Shown in pieces: positions 8,204 to 16,038 of a stretch of 43,032 nt of DNA. Source of the stretch: Nostoc favosum CHAB5714 (GTDB lineage Bacteria; Cyanobacteriota; Cyanobacteriia; Cyanobacteriales; Nostocaceae); contig NZ_JAIVFQ010000058.1 of assembly GCF_020829495.1 (NCBI RefSeq), forward strand, positions 1 to 43,032, given 5' to 3'. A model generated the notes under the pieces. It searched no databases, was not told the origin of the DNA, and saw only the letters and a program-made list of their open reading frames with translations. The translations under genes and the position numbers were made by a program. Numbering within the stretch: the first letter of the stretch is position 1; each line of letters begins with the position of its first letter.

Positions 8204-8308
8204 ATAAATTTAGGGCTGCTGAAAGTTTGGACGGATTATTTCTCGTGTTACACATCTCGAAACAAATATTTTTACTTTTGGGCATAAATAAATTTAGGGC
8301 TGTTGAAA
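8204..8308. repeat. 21-bp direct repeat pair
   Basis: ataaatttagggctg[c/t]tgaaa occurs at 8204-8224 and 8288-8308 with a single c/t difference, 84 bases apart, in the 299-base gap between two minus-strand genes. No gene is seen in the gap. It might be a regulatory direct repeat for the membrane-protein gene at 7695-8126 or a small duplication. Confidence 0.5.
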
Positions 8309-8425
8309 CCCTTGTGGCAGATGAATTACAGTATCTTTACCCCTGATCCCTTCCTCCTGCTCAAGAGCCTCTTAGGTCAAGGTCTTATTCCATTATTTAA
8401 TCTTATATAAGGCAGATTCTTATAA

Positions 8426-9553
8426 CTATTGACTAATAGCTAAACAATCATTTTCTGCCCACCAAGTGTAGATCGGTGTGTCGCGGTCTGCTAAAACGCC
8501 AAAAGTATTAGGTTGCAACACATTTATGCTAATGCCATTTGTTAATTCCACAACATAATTAACATGTGTGCCCAAATACATAACATTGATAAGCCGTCCT
8601 TCAAAGCAGTTAGTTGGCAAATTGGGTGGATAAAGCGAAAGCTGTATTTTTTCAGGCCGCACGCTGACTACCACCGCTTGTGATAATTCAGATGGTGTAT
8701 CTTCAGCGCGGCTAATGATAATTGAGAGTCCCGTTTTTGTGGAAATTTTAATATTAGAGGAGTCTACGGCTACGATTTCACCACTGAATAAATTAGTATC
8801 ACCAATAAAATCAGCAACAAAGGATGTGCAAGGACGTTCGTAAATTTGGCTGGGAGTGCCAACTTGTTCAATTTTGCCTTGGTTCATCACGGCAATGCGA
8901 TCGCTCAAAGATAATGCTTCTTCTTGGTCGTGTGTCACCATCACAAAGGTCAATCCCAAGTCTTTGTGTAAATTTGATAACTCCACTTGCATTTCTTTAC
9001 GTAGTTTTAAATCTAACGCCCCTAAAGGTTCATCTAGTAATACGACAGTGGGGTGATTGACTAGGGCCCTTGCTAAAGCGACTCGCTGCTGTTGACCACC
9101 AGAGAGTTGATTGGGAAAGCGCGATCGCAAACTTTCCATTTTTACTCTTCTTAAAGCTTCTTCGACTCTAGTTTCAATTTCCAATTTGGGGATTTTTTTT
9201 AACCGCAGTCCAAAGGCGATATTATTCCAAACATTCAGGTGGTTAAATAGAGCGTAACTTTGGAATACAGTATTGACGGGTCGGCGGTAAGGCGGCACAT
9301 TAGTCATAGATTTACCCTGAATTAACACCTTACCAGCGTCAGCGATTTCAAACCCAGCAATTAAACGTAGTGTTGTTGTTTTACCACAACCGGAGGGGCC
9401 TAAAATACTAAAAAATTCTCCCTGTCTGACATCCAAATCTATTCCATGTACTGCTGGTTCTTGGTTAAAAAACTTGAATACATTACGCAGTTCAACATCA
9501 AGTGGCTGAAAAGTTGTTATCCCCCTTTGATTCTGCATGACAATTTGAGCCAT
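8426..9553 (-). CDS. potA: PotA-like ABC transporter ATP-binding protein
   Basis: A 375-aa ATPase of the polyamine/iron/sulfate-type (PotA) group. The nucleotide-binding domain has Walker A GPSGCGKTT (52-60), a Q loop in NTVFQSYALF, signature LSGGQQQRVALARAL, Walker B VVLLDEPLGALD and the switch His in VMVTHDQEEA. After about residue 240 comes the regulatory TOBE region (VRPEKIQLS...). In characterised systems it energises spermidine/putrescine import with PotB, PotC and PotD. None of those partners is adjacent, so the substrate assignment rests on family resemblance only. The divergent neighbour is PBP2. Confidence 0.8.
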   Translation of the reverse strand: MAQIVMQNQRGITTFQPLDVELRNVFKFFNQEPAVHGIDLDVRQGEFFSILGPSGCGKTTTLRLIAGFEIADAGKVLIQGKSMTNVPPYRRPVNTVFQSYALFNHLNVWNNIAFGLRLKKIPKLEIETRVEEALRRVKMESLRSRFPNQLSGGQQQRVALARALVNHPTVVLLDEPLGALDLKLRKEMQVELSNLHKDLGLTFVMVTHDQEEALSLSDRIAVMNQGKIEQVGTPSQIYERPCTSFVADFIGDTNLFSGEIVAVDSSNIKISTKTGLSIIISRAEDTPSELSQAVVVSVRPEKIQLSLYPPNLPTNCFEGRLINVMYLGTHVNYVVELTNGISINVLQPNTFGVLADRDTPIYTWWAENDCLAISQ

Positions 9554-9754
9554 AATCCTCAGTAGAATGCCGTGATATTACGTGATTTTGTCAGTAGTCT
9601 ATTGGCAGACTAGATTTTACACTTTGGTTTATTGTATCCGCCAAAAACAATTGTTCAAGAATATACTTGCCCGATTCTTTTATACCCAGTACTGGGCGTG
9701 AGTTTAGGGTAATTGTATACAGATAATACCGCTATTGGAATCATTATTTGTCTT

Positions 9755-11632
9755 ATGTCTTTATTCCCATCAATTGGCAGCAAAAAAGATACACGTATTG
9801 GCGGAAAACAAAATACACGTACAGTTGGACAGAGTTTCCAGCCGATATTTTTAATTATATTTACTCTATCAATGGTGACAGGAATCAGCGTTCGTTTGGC
9901 ATATTTGCAAATTACAGAAGGCGAAAACCACCGCAAACGAGCCGAGTCAAATCGAATTCGGATGATCCCCAAACAACCAGAACGAGGCAATATCTTTGAC
10001 CGCAACGGCAAACTTTTAGCCAGTACTCGCTATCCTCGCTCTGTATATTTGTGGCCGATGGCACATACCAAGCCAGCATGGTCAGTTGTGGGAGCGCGTC
10101 TATCTCAAATTCTCGACGTTCCCCAAGAAGAGATTGAAAAGAAACTAGAAGAGGCAGGTGCTAACTCTTCTTCACTCATACGGATTGCTCGTGACTTGAA
10201 CGAAGCACAAATCACAGCATTAAAGGAGTATCAAAGCGAACTTAAAGATGTAGAAATTTCTACAGAAGCCGTTCGTTACTACCCCCACGGCAAAGAATTA
10301 GCTCATGTATTAGGCTATACGCGAGAACTGACCGCCGAGCAGTTAAAAGAAAAGAAGCAGGAAGGCTACAGATTGGGTGATGTGATTGGTCAAATGGGAG
10401 TTGAAAAAGCTTATGAGAAAAGTCTGCGGGGCGAATGGGGCGGACAGCAAGTAGAAGTGGATGGTGCAGGTCGGCCACTCCGGGTTTTGGGTGAGAAACA
10501 GGCAAAAGCTGGTAACGATTTGCACTTGACCATAGATTTAGATATGCAAAAAACAGCAGAAAAAGCTTTAGGCGATCGCAACGGTGCGATCGTGGCACTT
10601 GACCCAAAGAACGGTGCTGTTTTAGCAATGGTATCTCACCCTACCTTTGACCCAAATATTTTCTCGAAGCAGAAACTCACCCAAAAAGATTGGGAAACTG
10701 TACAAGGTGCAGATCATCCTTTGGTCAATCGCGCCCTCAGCGCTTTTCCACCCGCTAGCACCTTCAAAATTGTCACCACCACAGCCGGGTTAGAATCAGG
10801 TAAATTTTCTCCTAGCACAGTCTTGCAAACCTACGGTTCCTTAAACTTTGGCGGCACCCGATTTGGTGAATGGAATCACGCCGGATTCGGCCCATTGGGT
10901 TTTGTCGGCGCATTACAGTGGAGTAGTGATACCTTCTTCTATCAAATTGGTCGCAAAGTCGGCGGCCCAACTTTAATTGAATGGACTCGCAAGTATGGAT
11001 TTGGTAAAAAAACCGGCTTTGAGTTTGCCAACGAAGAGGCAAAAGGTTTAGTTCCAGATGAGGCATGGAAGCAAAAAGCTTGGAAGATACCTTGGACTGT
11101 AGGCGATAGCATTAATATGTCAATTGGTCAAGGTGCTTTACAAACTACACCGTTGCAAGTTGCCATCATGTTTGCCGTGCCTGCTAATGGTGGCTACCGA
11201 GTCCAGCCGCATTTGCTTAAAGACAATGAAGAAGCAAAAAGCTGGCGAGAATCTTTAAATATGAAGCCGACAACCATAAGTATTCTCCGTCAGGGACTAC
11301 GGAAAGTAGTAGCTGAAGGTACGGGTAAGGCTTTGAAGCAGCCAACAGTTCCCCCAGTCGCTGGTAAGAGTGGCACTGCTGAAGCGTGGAAGGGCCGTGT
11401 TAAGCAAAATCACGCTTGGTTTGGAGCCTATGCACCTGCTGAACAGCCAGAAGTTCTGATTGTGGCATTTGCTGAACATTCCGGCGGCGGTGGTGGTAGC
11501 ATTGCTGCGCCGATGATCTTACAAATTATGGAAGAATATTTTCAGCGCAAATATCCAGGTAAGTATCAGAAACCAGCGCTTGATGAGTTAAAACAAAATA
11601 CTCAAAATTCAGGAAACAGGCGCAGAAATTAG
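9755..11632 (+). CDS. mrdA: penicillin-binding protein 2 (peptidoglycan transpeptidase)
   Basis: A class B PBP of about 625 residues that cross-links peptidoglycan during cell elongation, normally with RodA. An N-terminal membrane anchor (about 29-50) is followed by the dimerisation module (ERGNIFDRNGKLLA) and the transpeptidase domain. The catalytic serine is Ser335 in STFK, the second motif is SSD (390-392), as expected for PBP2 rather than SxN, and the third is KSGTAE (538-543). All three are intact. The frame opens earlier with TTG at 9713, but the extra 14 residues look untypical and ATG at 9755 gives a normal cytoplasmic tail. There is no rodA next to it. Confidence 0.92.
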   Translation: MSLFPSIGSKKDTRIGGKQNTRTVGQSFQPIFLIIFTLSMVTGISVRLAYLQITEGENHRKRAESNRIRMIPKQPERGNIFDRNGKLLASTRYPRSVYLWPMAHTKPAWSVVGARLSQILDVPQEEIEKKLEEAGANSSSLIRIARDLNEAQITALKEYQSELKDVEISTEAVRYYPHGKELAHVLGYTRELTAEQLKEKKQEGYRLGDVIGQMGVEKAYEKSLRGEWGGQQVEVDGAGRPLRVLGEKQAKAGNDLHLTIDLDMQKTAEKALGDRNGAIVALDPKNGAVLAMVSHPTFDPNIFSKQKLTQKDWETVQGADHPLVNRALSAFPPASTFKIVTTTAGLESGKFSPSTVLQTYGSLNFGGTRFGEWNHAGFGPLGFVGALQWSSDTFFYQIGRKVGGPTLIEWTRKYGFGKKTGFEFANEEAKGLVPDEAWKQKAWKIPWTVGDSINMSIGQGALQTTPLQVAIMFAVPANGGYRVQPHLLKDNEEAKSWRESLNMKPTTISILRQGLRKVVAEGTGKALKQPTVPPVAGKSGTAEAWKGRVKQNHAWFGAYAPAEQPEVLIVAFAEHSGGGGGSIAAPMILQIMEEYFQRKYPGKYQKPALDELKQNTQNSGNRRRN

Positions 11633-11645
11633 GAAGAGGGGAGAT

Positions 11646-11671
11646 AAGGGTAATTCAAAAAAACTACCCTT
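11646..11671 (+). terminator. weak hairpin after PBP2
   Basis: aagggta (11646-11652) pairs with taccctt (11665-11671) around an A-rich loop, just after the PBP2 stop. There is no T-run, so this is only a possible terminator. Confidence 0.3.
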
Positions 11672-11754
11672 ACGGGTAATACTGAGATGCGATCGCACGT
11701 TATATCCTTGTGAAGGTTACCGAAAAACGATTTATTCAAGGGATATCAACTGAA

Positions 11755-11838
11755 ATGAAAAATAAATTACTTGTATTAATTGCGATCGGACTCATCCTCA
11801 TTGGAGGTATTATCTACAGTCCACAGCCATCATCTCAA
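11755..11838 (+). pseudogene. 5' fragment of a secreted-protein gene
   Basis: From ATG 11755 the frame reads MKNKLLVLIAIGLILIGGII followed by YSPQPSSQA, a convincing signal peptide with a cleavage-like SQA. Beyond about 11838 the frame continues only into AT-rich sequence that is the antisense of the pentapeptide-type gene and stops at 11907. The signal peptide with no body suggests that the 3' part of this gene was lost at the same junction that truncated the facing gene. An alternative upstream start (GTG near 11710) would place the signal inside the protein and is less likely. Confidence 0.45.
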
Positions 11839-12303
11839 GCTCGCTTGAACATCTGCCTTAATATTTTGCTGTACTCCCGGTTGATCTTTTTTTTCTTGTT
11901 TTTGTAGGTTTAGTGTATTTTGTGTTGGAATTTTTGCTTTTTCTCGGACATAGAGGGTAAGAACTTCCATGACTGTCCAATAGTCCTTTTGAGAATTATT
12001 AGCGATCCATTCCAGGGTATAAATACCACCTACAGAACCAACTAAATTCCTGTCGTTATTCTCTGCTGCCATTGCTTCAACTGCTTTTGAAAAACGCTCT
12101 GATACTAGTTTTTGTTTCTCTGAATTGTAGTTAAAATAAAGTCCAATACCTGCGAAAACTGTAGCTAACAAGCCTAAACCAGATATCCAAGTTTTGATAA
12201 CCTCCAATCTATAGTTTTGTTTTTCAATGTCAAAGTTCTGATATTTAGTCAAGTCATCTTCAGTAGTATTATCTTTAGGCTGCTGATTAGACATATTAGA
12301 CAC
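11830..12303 (-). pseudogene. pentapeptide-repeat protein, N-terminal part only (C-terminus lost)
   Basis: This 157-aa frame has a membrane helix (about 35-55, TWISGLGLLATVFAGIGLYF) followed by the region that precedes the repeats in many cyanobacterial pentapeptide-repeat proteins: LVSERFSKAVEAMAAEN, then VGSVGGIYTLEWIANNSQKD and YWTVMEVLTLYVREKA. Family members continue with DIQAALTVIGRR and then A(D/N)LXX repeats. Here the frame reads ADVQASLR and stops, so the whole repeat domain is missing. It may still be translated as a truncated protein. The break coincides with the truncation of the facing secreted-protein fragment. Confidence 0.6.
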
Positions 12304-12342
12304 TTTTTTAATCTACAAGACTGCCTCATCAAAATGTTGCTT

Positions 12343-13143
12343 TTATTGAGACACCTGAGTAGGCTTCAAATTTCTGGCTTTGTAGAACATTTCCAAACTG
12401 TCGCGATCGCCTACAAAACGCCAGTGCCACGGCTCATAACTCACACCTTGAACATTATCTTTAGGAAATGACATTTCAAAGCCAAAACGCGCTGCATTTG
12501 CTTGCAGCCACCGATAAGCTTTGGTATTGTCAAAGTTAGTTTGGAGATTAGTTGCTGGTACTGACCCGTCTCCAACATCCACAGCATACCCTGTGTGATG
12601 TTCGCTATGACCAGGAGGAGCGCTGAGGGCAGCTCGTTCTGCTGGCGTCTGATTTCGCTGGGCACCGACACCAAAAAACAATGGCTCCTGGTCTTTGACT
12701 GAGCGAAAGCCAGAAATTGGTACTAATATTACACCTGAACGCCGCGCTGCTGCTACCATCTCCTCAAACTTTTGGGCAGCAGCTTTTCGCATTTTAATGC
12801 CCCTATTTGCAAAGATGGTTACTAGTTCTGATTCAGGGGCTTCTGGGTATGCCAGATGCCCTAACAGAGTGTTGAAATTACCAGATTCTGTAGTTGGTGT
12901 GGGTGTAGAACTAGTGACCAAGGGTTGAGAATCGGCGGTTTTTTTGGGTGCAGTGGCGAAAAACAAAAAACCGCTAATTAAACCCAGCAAGACAAATCCC
13001 GCTACTCCCCCAATCAGCACAATTCGGGGTTGCAACCAAATTTTAGGTGTTGCATCAGGAGTATCGCGTACAGCCACTGGAATATCATCACCAAGGTCAT
13101 TCGATGAGTTTTGCGGTTTTCCAGAAAACCCAGCCTTATTCAA
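12343..13143 (-). CDS. membrane-anchored VanY-type D-alanyl-D-alanine carboxypeptidase
   Basis: A zinc peptidase of the M15B (VanY) family, about 266 residues from TTG 13143. A cytoplasmic lead and a membrane helix (about 40-62, IVLIGGVAGFVLLGLISGFL) are followed by a Ser/Thr/Pro linker and the peptidase domain. Zinc ligands are in GHSEHHTGYAVDVG (S-x-H-x-x-G-x-A-x-D) and EPWHWRF. The enzyme removes the terminal D-Ala of peptidoglycan stems in the periplasm. The frame is open to 13188, but TTG at 13143 is preceded at seven bases by aggag (complement of 13151-13155), which decides the start. It is close to PBP2, so a cell-wall role fits the neighbourhood. Confidence 0.88.
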   Translation of the reverse strand: MNKAGFSGKPQNSSNDLGDDIPVAVRDTPDATPKIWLQPRIVLIGGVAGFVLLGLISGFLFFATAPKKTADSQPLVTSSTPTPTTESGNFNTLLGHLAYPEAPESELVTIFANRGIKMRKAAAQKFEEMVAAARRSGVILVPISGFRSVKDQEPLFFGVGAQRNQTPAERAALSAPPGHSEHHTGYAVDVGDGSVPATNLQTNFDNTKAYRWLQANAARFGFEMSFPKDNVQGVSYEPWHWRFVGDRDSLEMFYKARNLKPTQVSQ

Positions 13144-13150
13144 GGGGAAA

Positions 13151-13155
13151 CTCCT
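13151..13155 (-). promoter_or_regulatory. Shine-Dalgarno aggag deciding the TTG start of the VanY gene
   Basis: Read on the minus strand, aggag is followed by seven bases (tttcccc) and TTG at 13143-13141. No comparable site precedes the earlier in-frame ATG at 13188. Confidence 0.6.
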
Positions 13156-13245
13156 GTTTTTGTGGGATAACCATAACAGATTTTGCACTGGACAAAAGTA
13201 AACGTAACAGGTAGCATTTTACATCTGTGGTTCTTAGGCGCAATC

Positions 13246-14163
13246 TTGATAAACCTTTTAGAACTATACGTCAAGCTGGGAGGATTAGTCCTGGTAGGTT
13301 TTATTCTCGGACGCAAACTTCCTGTGACAGTTCCTACACGTTTGGGACAATTTATTTTTTGGGTGGGAGTACCCATAAGCATAGTATCGTTTTTGCGTCA
13401 ATCTAGCTTGTCAGGGCAAATTTGGATTGCACCTGCGATCGCTTACTTAGCCATTTTACTAGGAGCATTTTTAGCTTGGGTGGGGATTAAAGCACAAGCC
13501 TATTTTAAAAATACCGTCCCTCAACCACCAACTCAGGCTAGCTTGATATTAGCAGCAATGTTGGGTAACACAGGTTATCTTGGCTTTCCCATTACCTTAG
13601 CAATGGTAGGCAAGGAACACTTTGCTTGGGCGTTATTCTACGATTTGCTAGGTTCATTCCCAGGAACTTATGGCTTGGGTGTGTTACTAGCAGCGCGTTT
13701 TGGCGGTGGTGTCCAGAATCATTGGCAGATTACTAGGGTCATTTTAATTAATCCTGCGCTGTGGGGTTTCGGATTTGGCTTGCTATTTCGGCAGGTGACA
13801 ATTCCTACAGTCGCGGAATTCTGGTTAGAGAAATTTGCTTGGAGTGGTGTAGCTTTATCTCTGGTGTTAATTGGAATGCGATTGGCGCTGCTCAAATCTT
13901 GGGGTAGCCTACCACAAGTAGGGATGAGCTTGGGAATCAAAATGCTGCTAGTTCCCTTGATATTGGGTAGCATGTTACCACTGTTTGGAATAACTGGGGC
14001 GATCGCAAAGGTAATTGTCTTACAAATGGCCATGCCTCCAGCTTTCGCCACACTCGTAATTGCTGAGGCATTCAATCTCGATCGCGATTTGGCAGTTACT
14101 GCCTTAGCTGCTGGGGCTATACTATTGCTGCTTACTCTCCCACTTTGGCTGTGGCTATTTTGA
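13246..14163 (+). CDS. AEC (auxin efflux carrier) family transporter
   Basis: A membrane transporter of about 305 residues with ten hydrophobic segments in two halves. Typical AEC features are LLELYVKLGGLVLVGFILGRKLP at the start, the mid-protein LAAMLGNTGYLGFPITLAMVG with its conserved Asn and Gly-Phe-Pro, and MAMPPAFATLVIAEAFNLD in the second half. Prokaryotic members export small organic anions or auxin-like compounds; the substrate here is unknown. The frame is open from TTG 13183, but the product from TTG 13246 (MINLLELYVKL) matches the family start better. No clear ribosome site distinguishes the two. Confidence 0.82.
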   Translation: MINLLELYVKLGGLVLVGFILGRKLPVTVPTRLGQFIFWVGVPISIVSFLRQSSLSGQIWIAPAIAYLAILLGAFLAWVGIKAQAYFKNTVPQPPTQASLILAAMLGNTGYLGFPITLAMVGKEHFAWALFYDLLGSFPGTYGLGVLLAARFGGGVQNHWQITRVILINPALWGFGFGLLFRQVTIPTVAEFWLEKFAWSGVALSLVLIGMRLALLKSWGSLPQVGMSLGIKMLLVPLILGSMLPLFGITGAIAKVIVLQMAMPPAFATLVIAEAFNLDRDLAVTALAAGAILLLLTLPLWLWLF

Positions 14164-14193
14164 TTTTAGATTGATGGACTATGATGCGATTTT

Positions 14194-14397
14194 TTAATTT
14201 AATCGAAAAATATTTAAATTTTGGTCAATATTTTGATAAGCCCAATATTTATCATCACCCTGATGATTTACATTTTTAGTCCATTTTAATTCTGTCAAAT
14301 TCATAAATTTACTTTGTGTTATAAAAATAGCTCTATTTGCTGTAGACACATAGCAATTATTTTCCACATCGTATTCTCTGCAAACTATTGCTATCAT
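14194..14397 (-). CDS. possible small hypothetical protein
   Basis: A 67-aa frame beginning MIAIVCREYDVENNCYVSTA and ending NIDQNLNIFRLN. It is AT-rich, polar, with no membrane segment and no family I recognise. It lies alone between the AEC gene and a repeat-rich gap. It could be a genuine short gene, a gene remnant, or a chance frame. Confidence 0.3.
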   Translation of the reverse strand: MIAIVCREYDVENNCYVSTANRAIFITQSKFMNLTELKWTKNVNHQGDDKYWAYQNIDQNLNIFRLN

Positions 14398-14510
14398 CCG
14401 AATGAAACGAGGGTTTTTGAAAAATAATATTAAGTTATTTCAGCGAATTTACTGAAGCATTCTCATTGAGAAGCTGTAATTTTTTCAACGAGTTTCCATA
14501 AAATCTCTGT

Positions 14511-14596
14511 TTTCCTCTCTGCGTTCTCTGTGCCTCTGCGGTTTAAAAGTAATTTCTTGAACCTTATTAGGCGCAGAGAACACAGAGAAAAGAGGA
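14511..14596. repeat. imperfect inverted repeat of the ctctgcg..ctctgtg family
   Basis: Left arm ttcctctctgcgttctctgtg (about 14512-14532, extending to ctctgcgg at 14541) faces gcgcagagaacacagag.. at 14571-14596, with a loop of about 30 bases. Related single copies are at 29516-29545, 29828-29859 and, reversed, 36797-36826. It occupies the gap before tsaB. Confidence 0.55.
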
Positions 14597-14663
14597 ATTA
14601 TTGTCCAAAAATTTTACCTAGCTTGAAATGGCTAGTCTTATGTTTATAAATAGTTTAGAAGCA

Positions 14664-15323
14664 TTATGCATCCTGTACTGGATGCTGCCCATAATATGGC
14701 AAAGCCTCTGACCAATTAGGACACTTGCCCTCTTGCCAATCGAGATTAGCTAATTCCAAAATACTTGTCACCGTTGCTGCTAAACCAGATTGAGCTTGAA
14801 TCAACTGATAATTAGTGTTCCAATTCGCTAAGGTTTCCTGCCATGCTTCTGGTGTGAATACTCTATCTGACAAACACACTCTTAGTTTAGAAACATCTAG
14901 CTCAAACTGATAAATAGCAGCAAAAATTTGACCTCGTTGTGCTGGCATTTCCACAGCAATAGTTTTTGGATTTTGACTTTTGCCTGCTTCTGACCAAGCT
15001 ACCGCAGCCAAAGTTGAAATCGCAAATACAGGAATATCTAACTGTTGCCCTAAAGTGCGAGCAGTTACAACGCCAATCCGAGTTCCCGTAAAGCCGCCAG
15101 GGCCTTTTGCAACTGCGATAAAGGACAAATCTGCCCAAGTTTGCGGTTTGATAAATTCAATTAAATATTGATGCACTAAGCTAGATAAATCACGCCCCAA
15201 ATTCCAAATTTTAGAGCGATTTTCACCAGCAAAGTTACTAATTGCCAAACCTAATTCTGGTGTGGTGGTATGTAGTGCCAAAGCGTATTTATTTATTGCA
15301 AAGTCTTTTAGTTCCGTTGTCAA
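14664..15323 (-). CDS. tsaB: tRNA threonylcarbamoyladenosine biosynthesis protein TsaB
   Basis: A 219-aa protein of the TsaB (YeaZ) family, an inactive ASKHA-fold partner that binds TsaD and TsaE to place the t6A modification on ANN-decoding tRNAs. The N-terminal strand ALALHTTTPELGLAI matches the usual ILAIDTST. The strongly conserved IAVAKGPGGFTGTRIGVVTARTLG (about 69-92) identifies the family. Length is normal. It is the last of three short-spaced minus-strand genes after Ycf34 and a small basic protein. TsaD and TsaE are not in the window. Confidence 0.93.
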   Translation of the reverse strand: MTTELKDFAINKYALALHTTTPELGLAISNFAGENRSKIWNLGRDLSSLVHQYLIEFIKPQTWADLSFIAVAKGPGGFTGTRIGVVTARTLGQQLDIPVFAISTLAAVAWSEAGKSQNPKTIAVEMPAQRGQIFAAIYQFELDVSKLRVCLSDRVFTPEAWQETLANWNTNYQLIQAQSGLAATVTSILELANLDWQEGKCPNWSEALPYYGQHPVQDA

Positions 15324-15389
15324 AGTTACTTAAAATATCTATTTTTATAGAGTTAACGTGATTTATTTAAGCATATAACATAGCGGTTC

Positions 15390-15539
15390 TTAATTGAATA
15401 GACTACGGACAAAAGTCTCAGGGCAAAGGTTTTGCTGTTTCAACAAAATCAGAATGCGATGGCGCTGTTTCTCCCGCCGTAGGCGATCGCAAATATTCGC
15501 TTGCTGTTCACTCTCTAAAAGCGATCGCTTTCCTGACAT
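15390..15539 (-). CDS. possible small basic protein between tsaB and ycf34
   Basis: From ATG 15539 the frame gives 49 residues, MSGKRSLLESEQQANICDRL followed by a very basic helix (RREKQRHRILILLKQQ) and NLCPETFVRSLFN. A purine-rich agagaggag lies directly upstream, though very close to the ATG. The frame is open to 15632 (80 aa), but the extra residues look like non-coding sequence. The charged amphipathic helix and its position in the Ycf34-TsaB series make a real gene plausible. I know no family. A HIP1 site is embedded in it. Confidence 0.45.
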   Translation of the reverse strand: MSGKRSLLESEQQANICDRLRREKQRHRILILLKQQNLCPETFVRSLFN

Positions 15540-15623
15540 CTCCTCTCTATACCATGAATTCGCGATCGTTGATAAATAAAATCTCATTACAGCAGAAATC
15601 ATGTATTTGAACCACATCTGATG

Positions 15624-15667
15624 TAAGGGCACAGCATTGCTGTGCCCCTACCGCCTGGTCTGTTTAC
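15624..15667. repeat. dispersed repeat with gggcacagc/gctgtgccc hairpin
   Basis: gtaagggcacagcattgctg then tgcccctaccgcctggtctg and tttac forms a hairpin (gggcacagc...gctgtgccc). A diverged copy is inside the element at 2244-2437. It lies just upstream of the small basic gene and downstream of ycf34. Confidence 0.6.
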
Positions 15668-15703
15668 CTGAAAATAGCTGTAAGATACACCAATCATTTT
15701 CTA

Positions 15704-15952
15704 TCAAGTGGGCACTAATTCACCAGGACGCAATTTCGACCATTTACCCGTTTCTCGCTTAAAGCTTAGACAACCAACAACATCCCATTCCATTTCAATT
15801 ACATCATCTTTAGTCCGAATGTTGACATTGATAGAAGGTTCATTCGGATCAAAATTTGGTGTTTCTGTCAAGTGAGGCTGTTGGTGCTGCCCTTCTACAG
15901 CATGATAGGTAACACATCGGTCTACATAGTGGCAATTCACGCAAATACACAT
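15704..15952 (-). CDS. ycf34: Ycf34 family protein
   Basis: An 82-aa protein of the Ycf34 family, conserved in cyanobacteria and some algal plastids. It begins MCICVNCHYVDRCVTYHAVE with four clustered cysteines (2, 4, 7, 13), which are known to support iron-sulfur cluster binding in the family. The body contains the usual EGQHQQPHLTETPNF..P and EWDVVGCLSF..E.GKW..LRPGE. It is involved in redox-linked aspects of photosynthesis according to family studies. It heads a minus-strand series with a small basic protein and TsaB. Confidence 0.9.
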   Translation of the reverse strand: MCICVNCHYVDRCVTYHAVEGQHQQPHLTETPNFDPNEPSINVNIRTKDDVIEMEWDVVGCLSFKRETGKWSKLRPGELVPT

Positions 15953-16038
15953 AATAGAACCAACTCCAGGGGCCTTTATTGTTAATCTAACTTAAGCCCA
16001 ACTGTTATTCATGAGTTGCTGGGTTGATTTTTATTACA

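Noticed and set aside
8426..9553. Complete polyamine transport operon
   Set aside because: Only the ATPase is present; neighbours on both sides are unrelated genes.
12944..13201. Plus-strand ORFs opposite the VanY gene
   Set aside because: They are antisense to a well-supported conserved enzyme.
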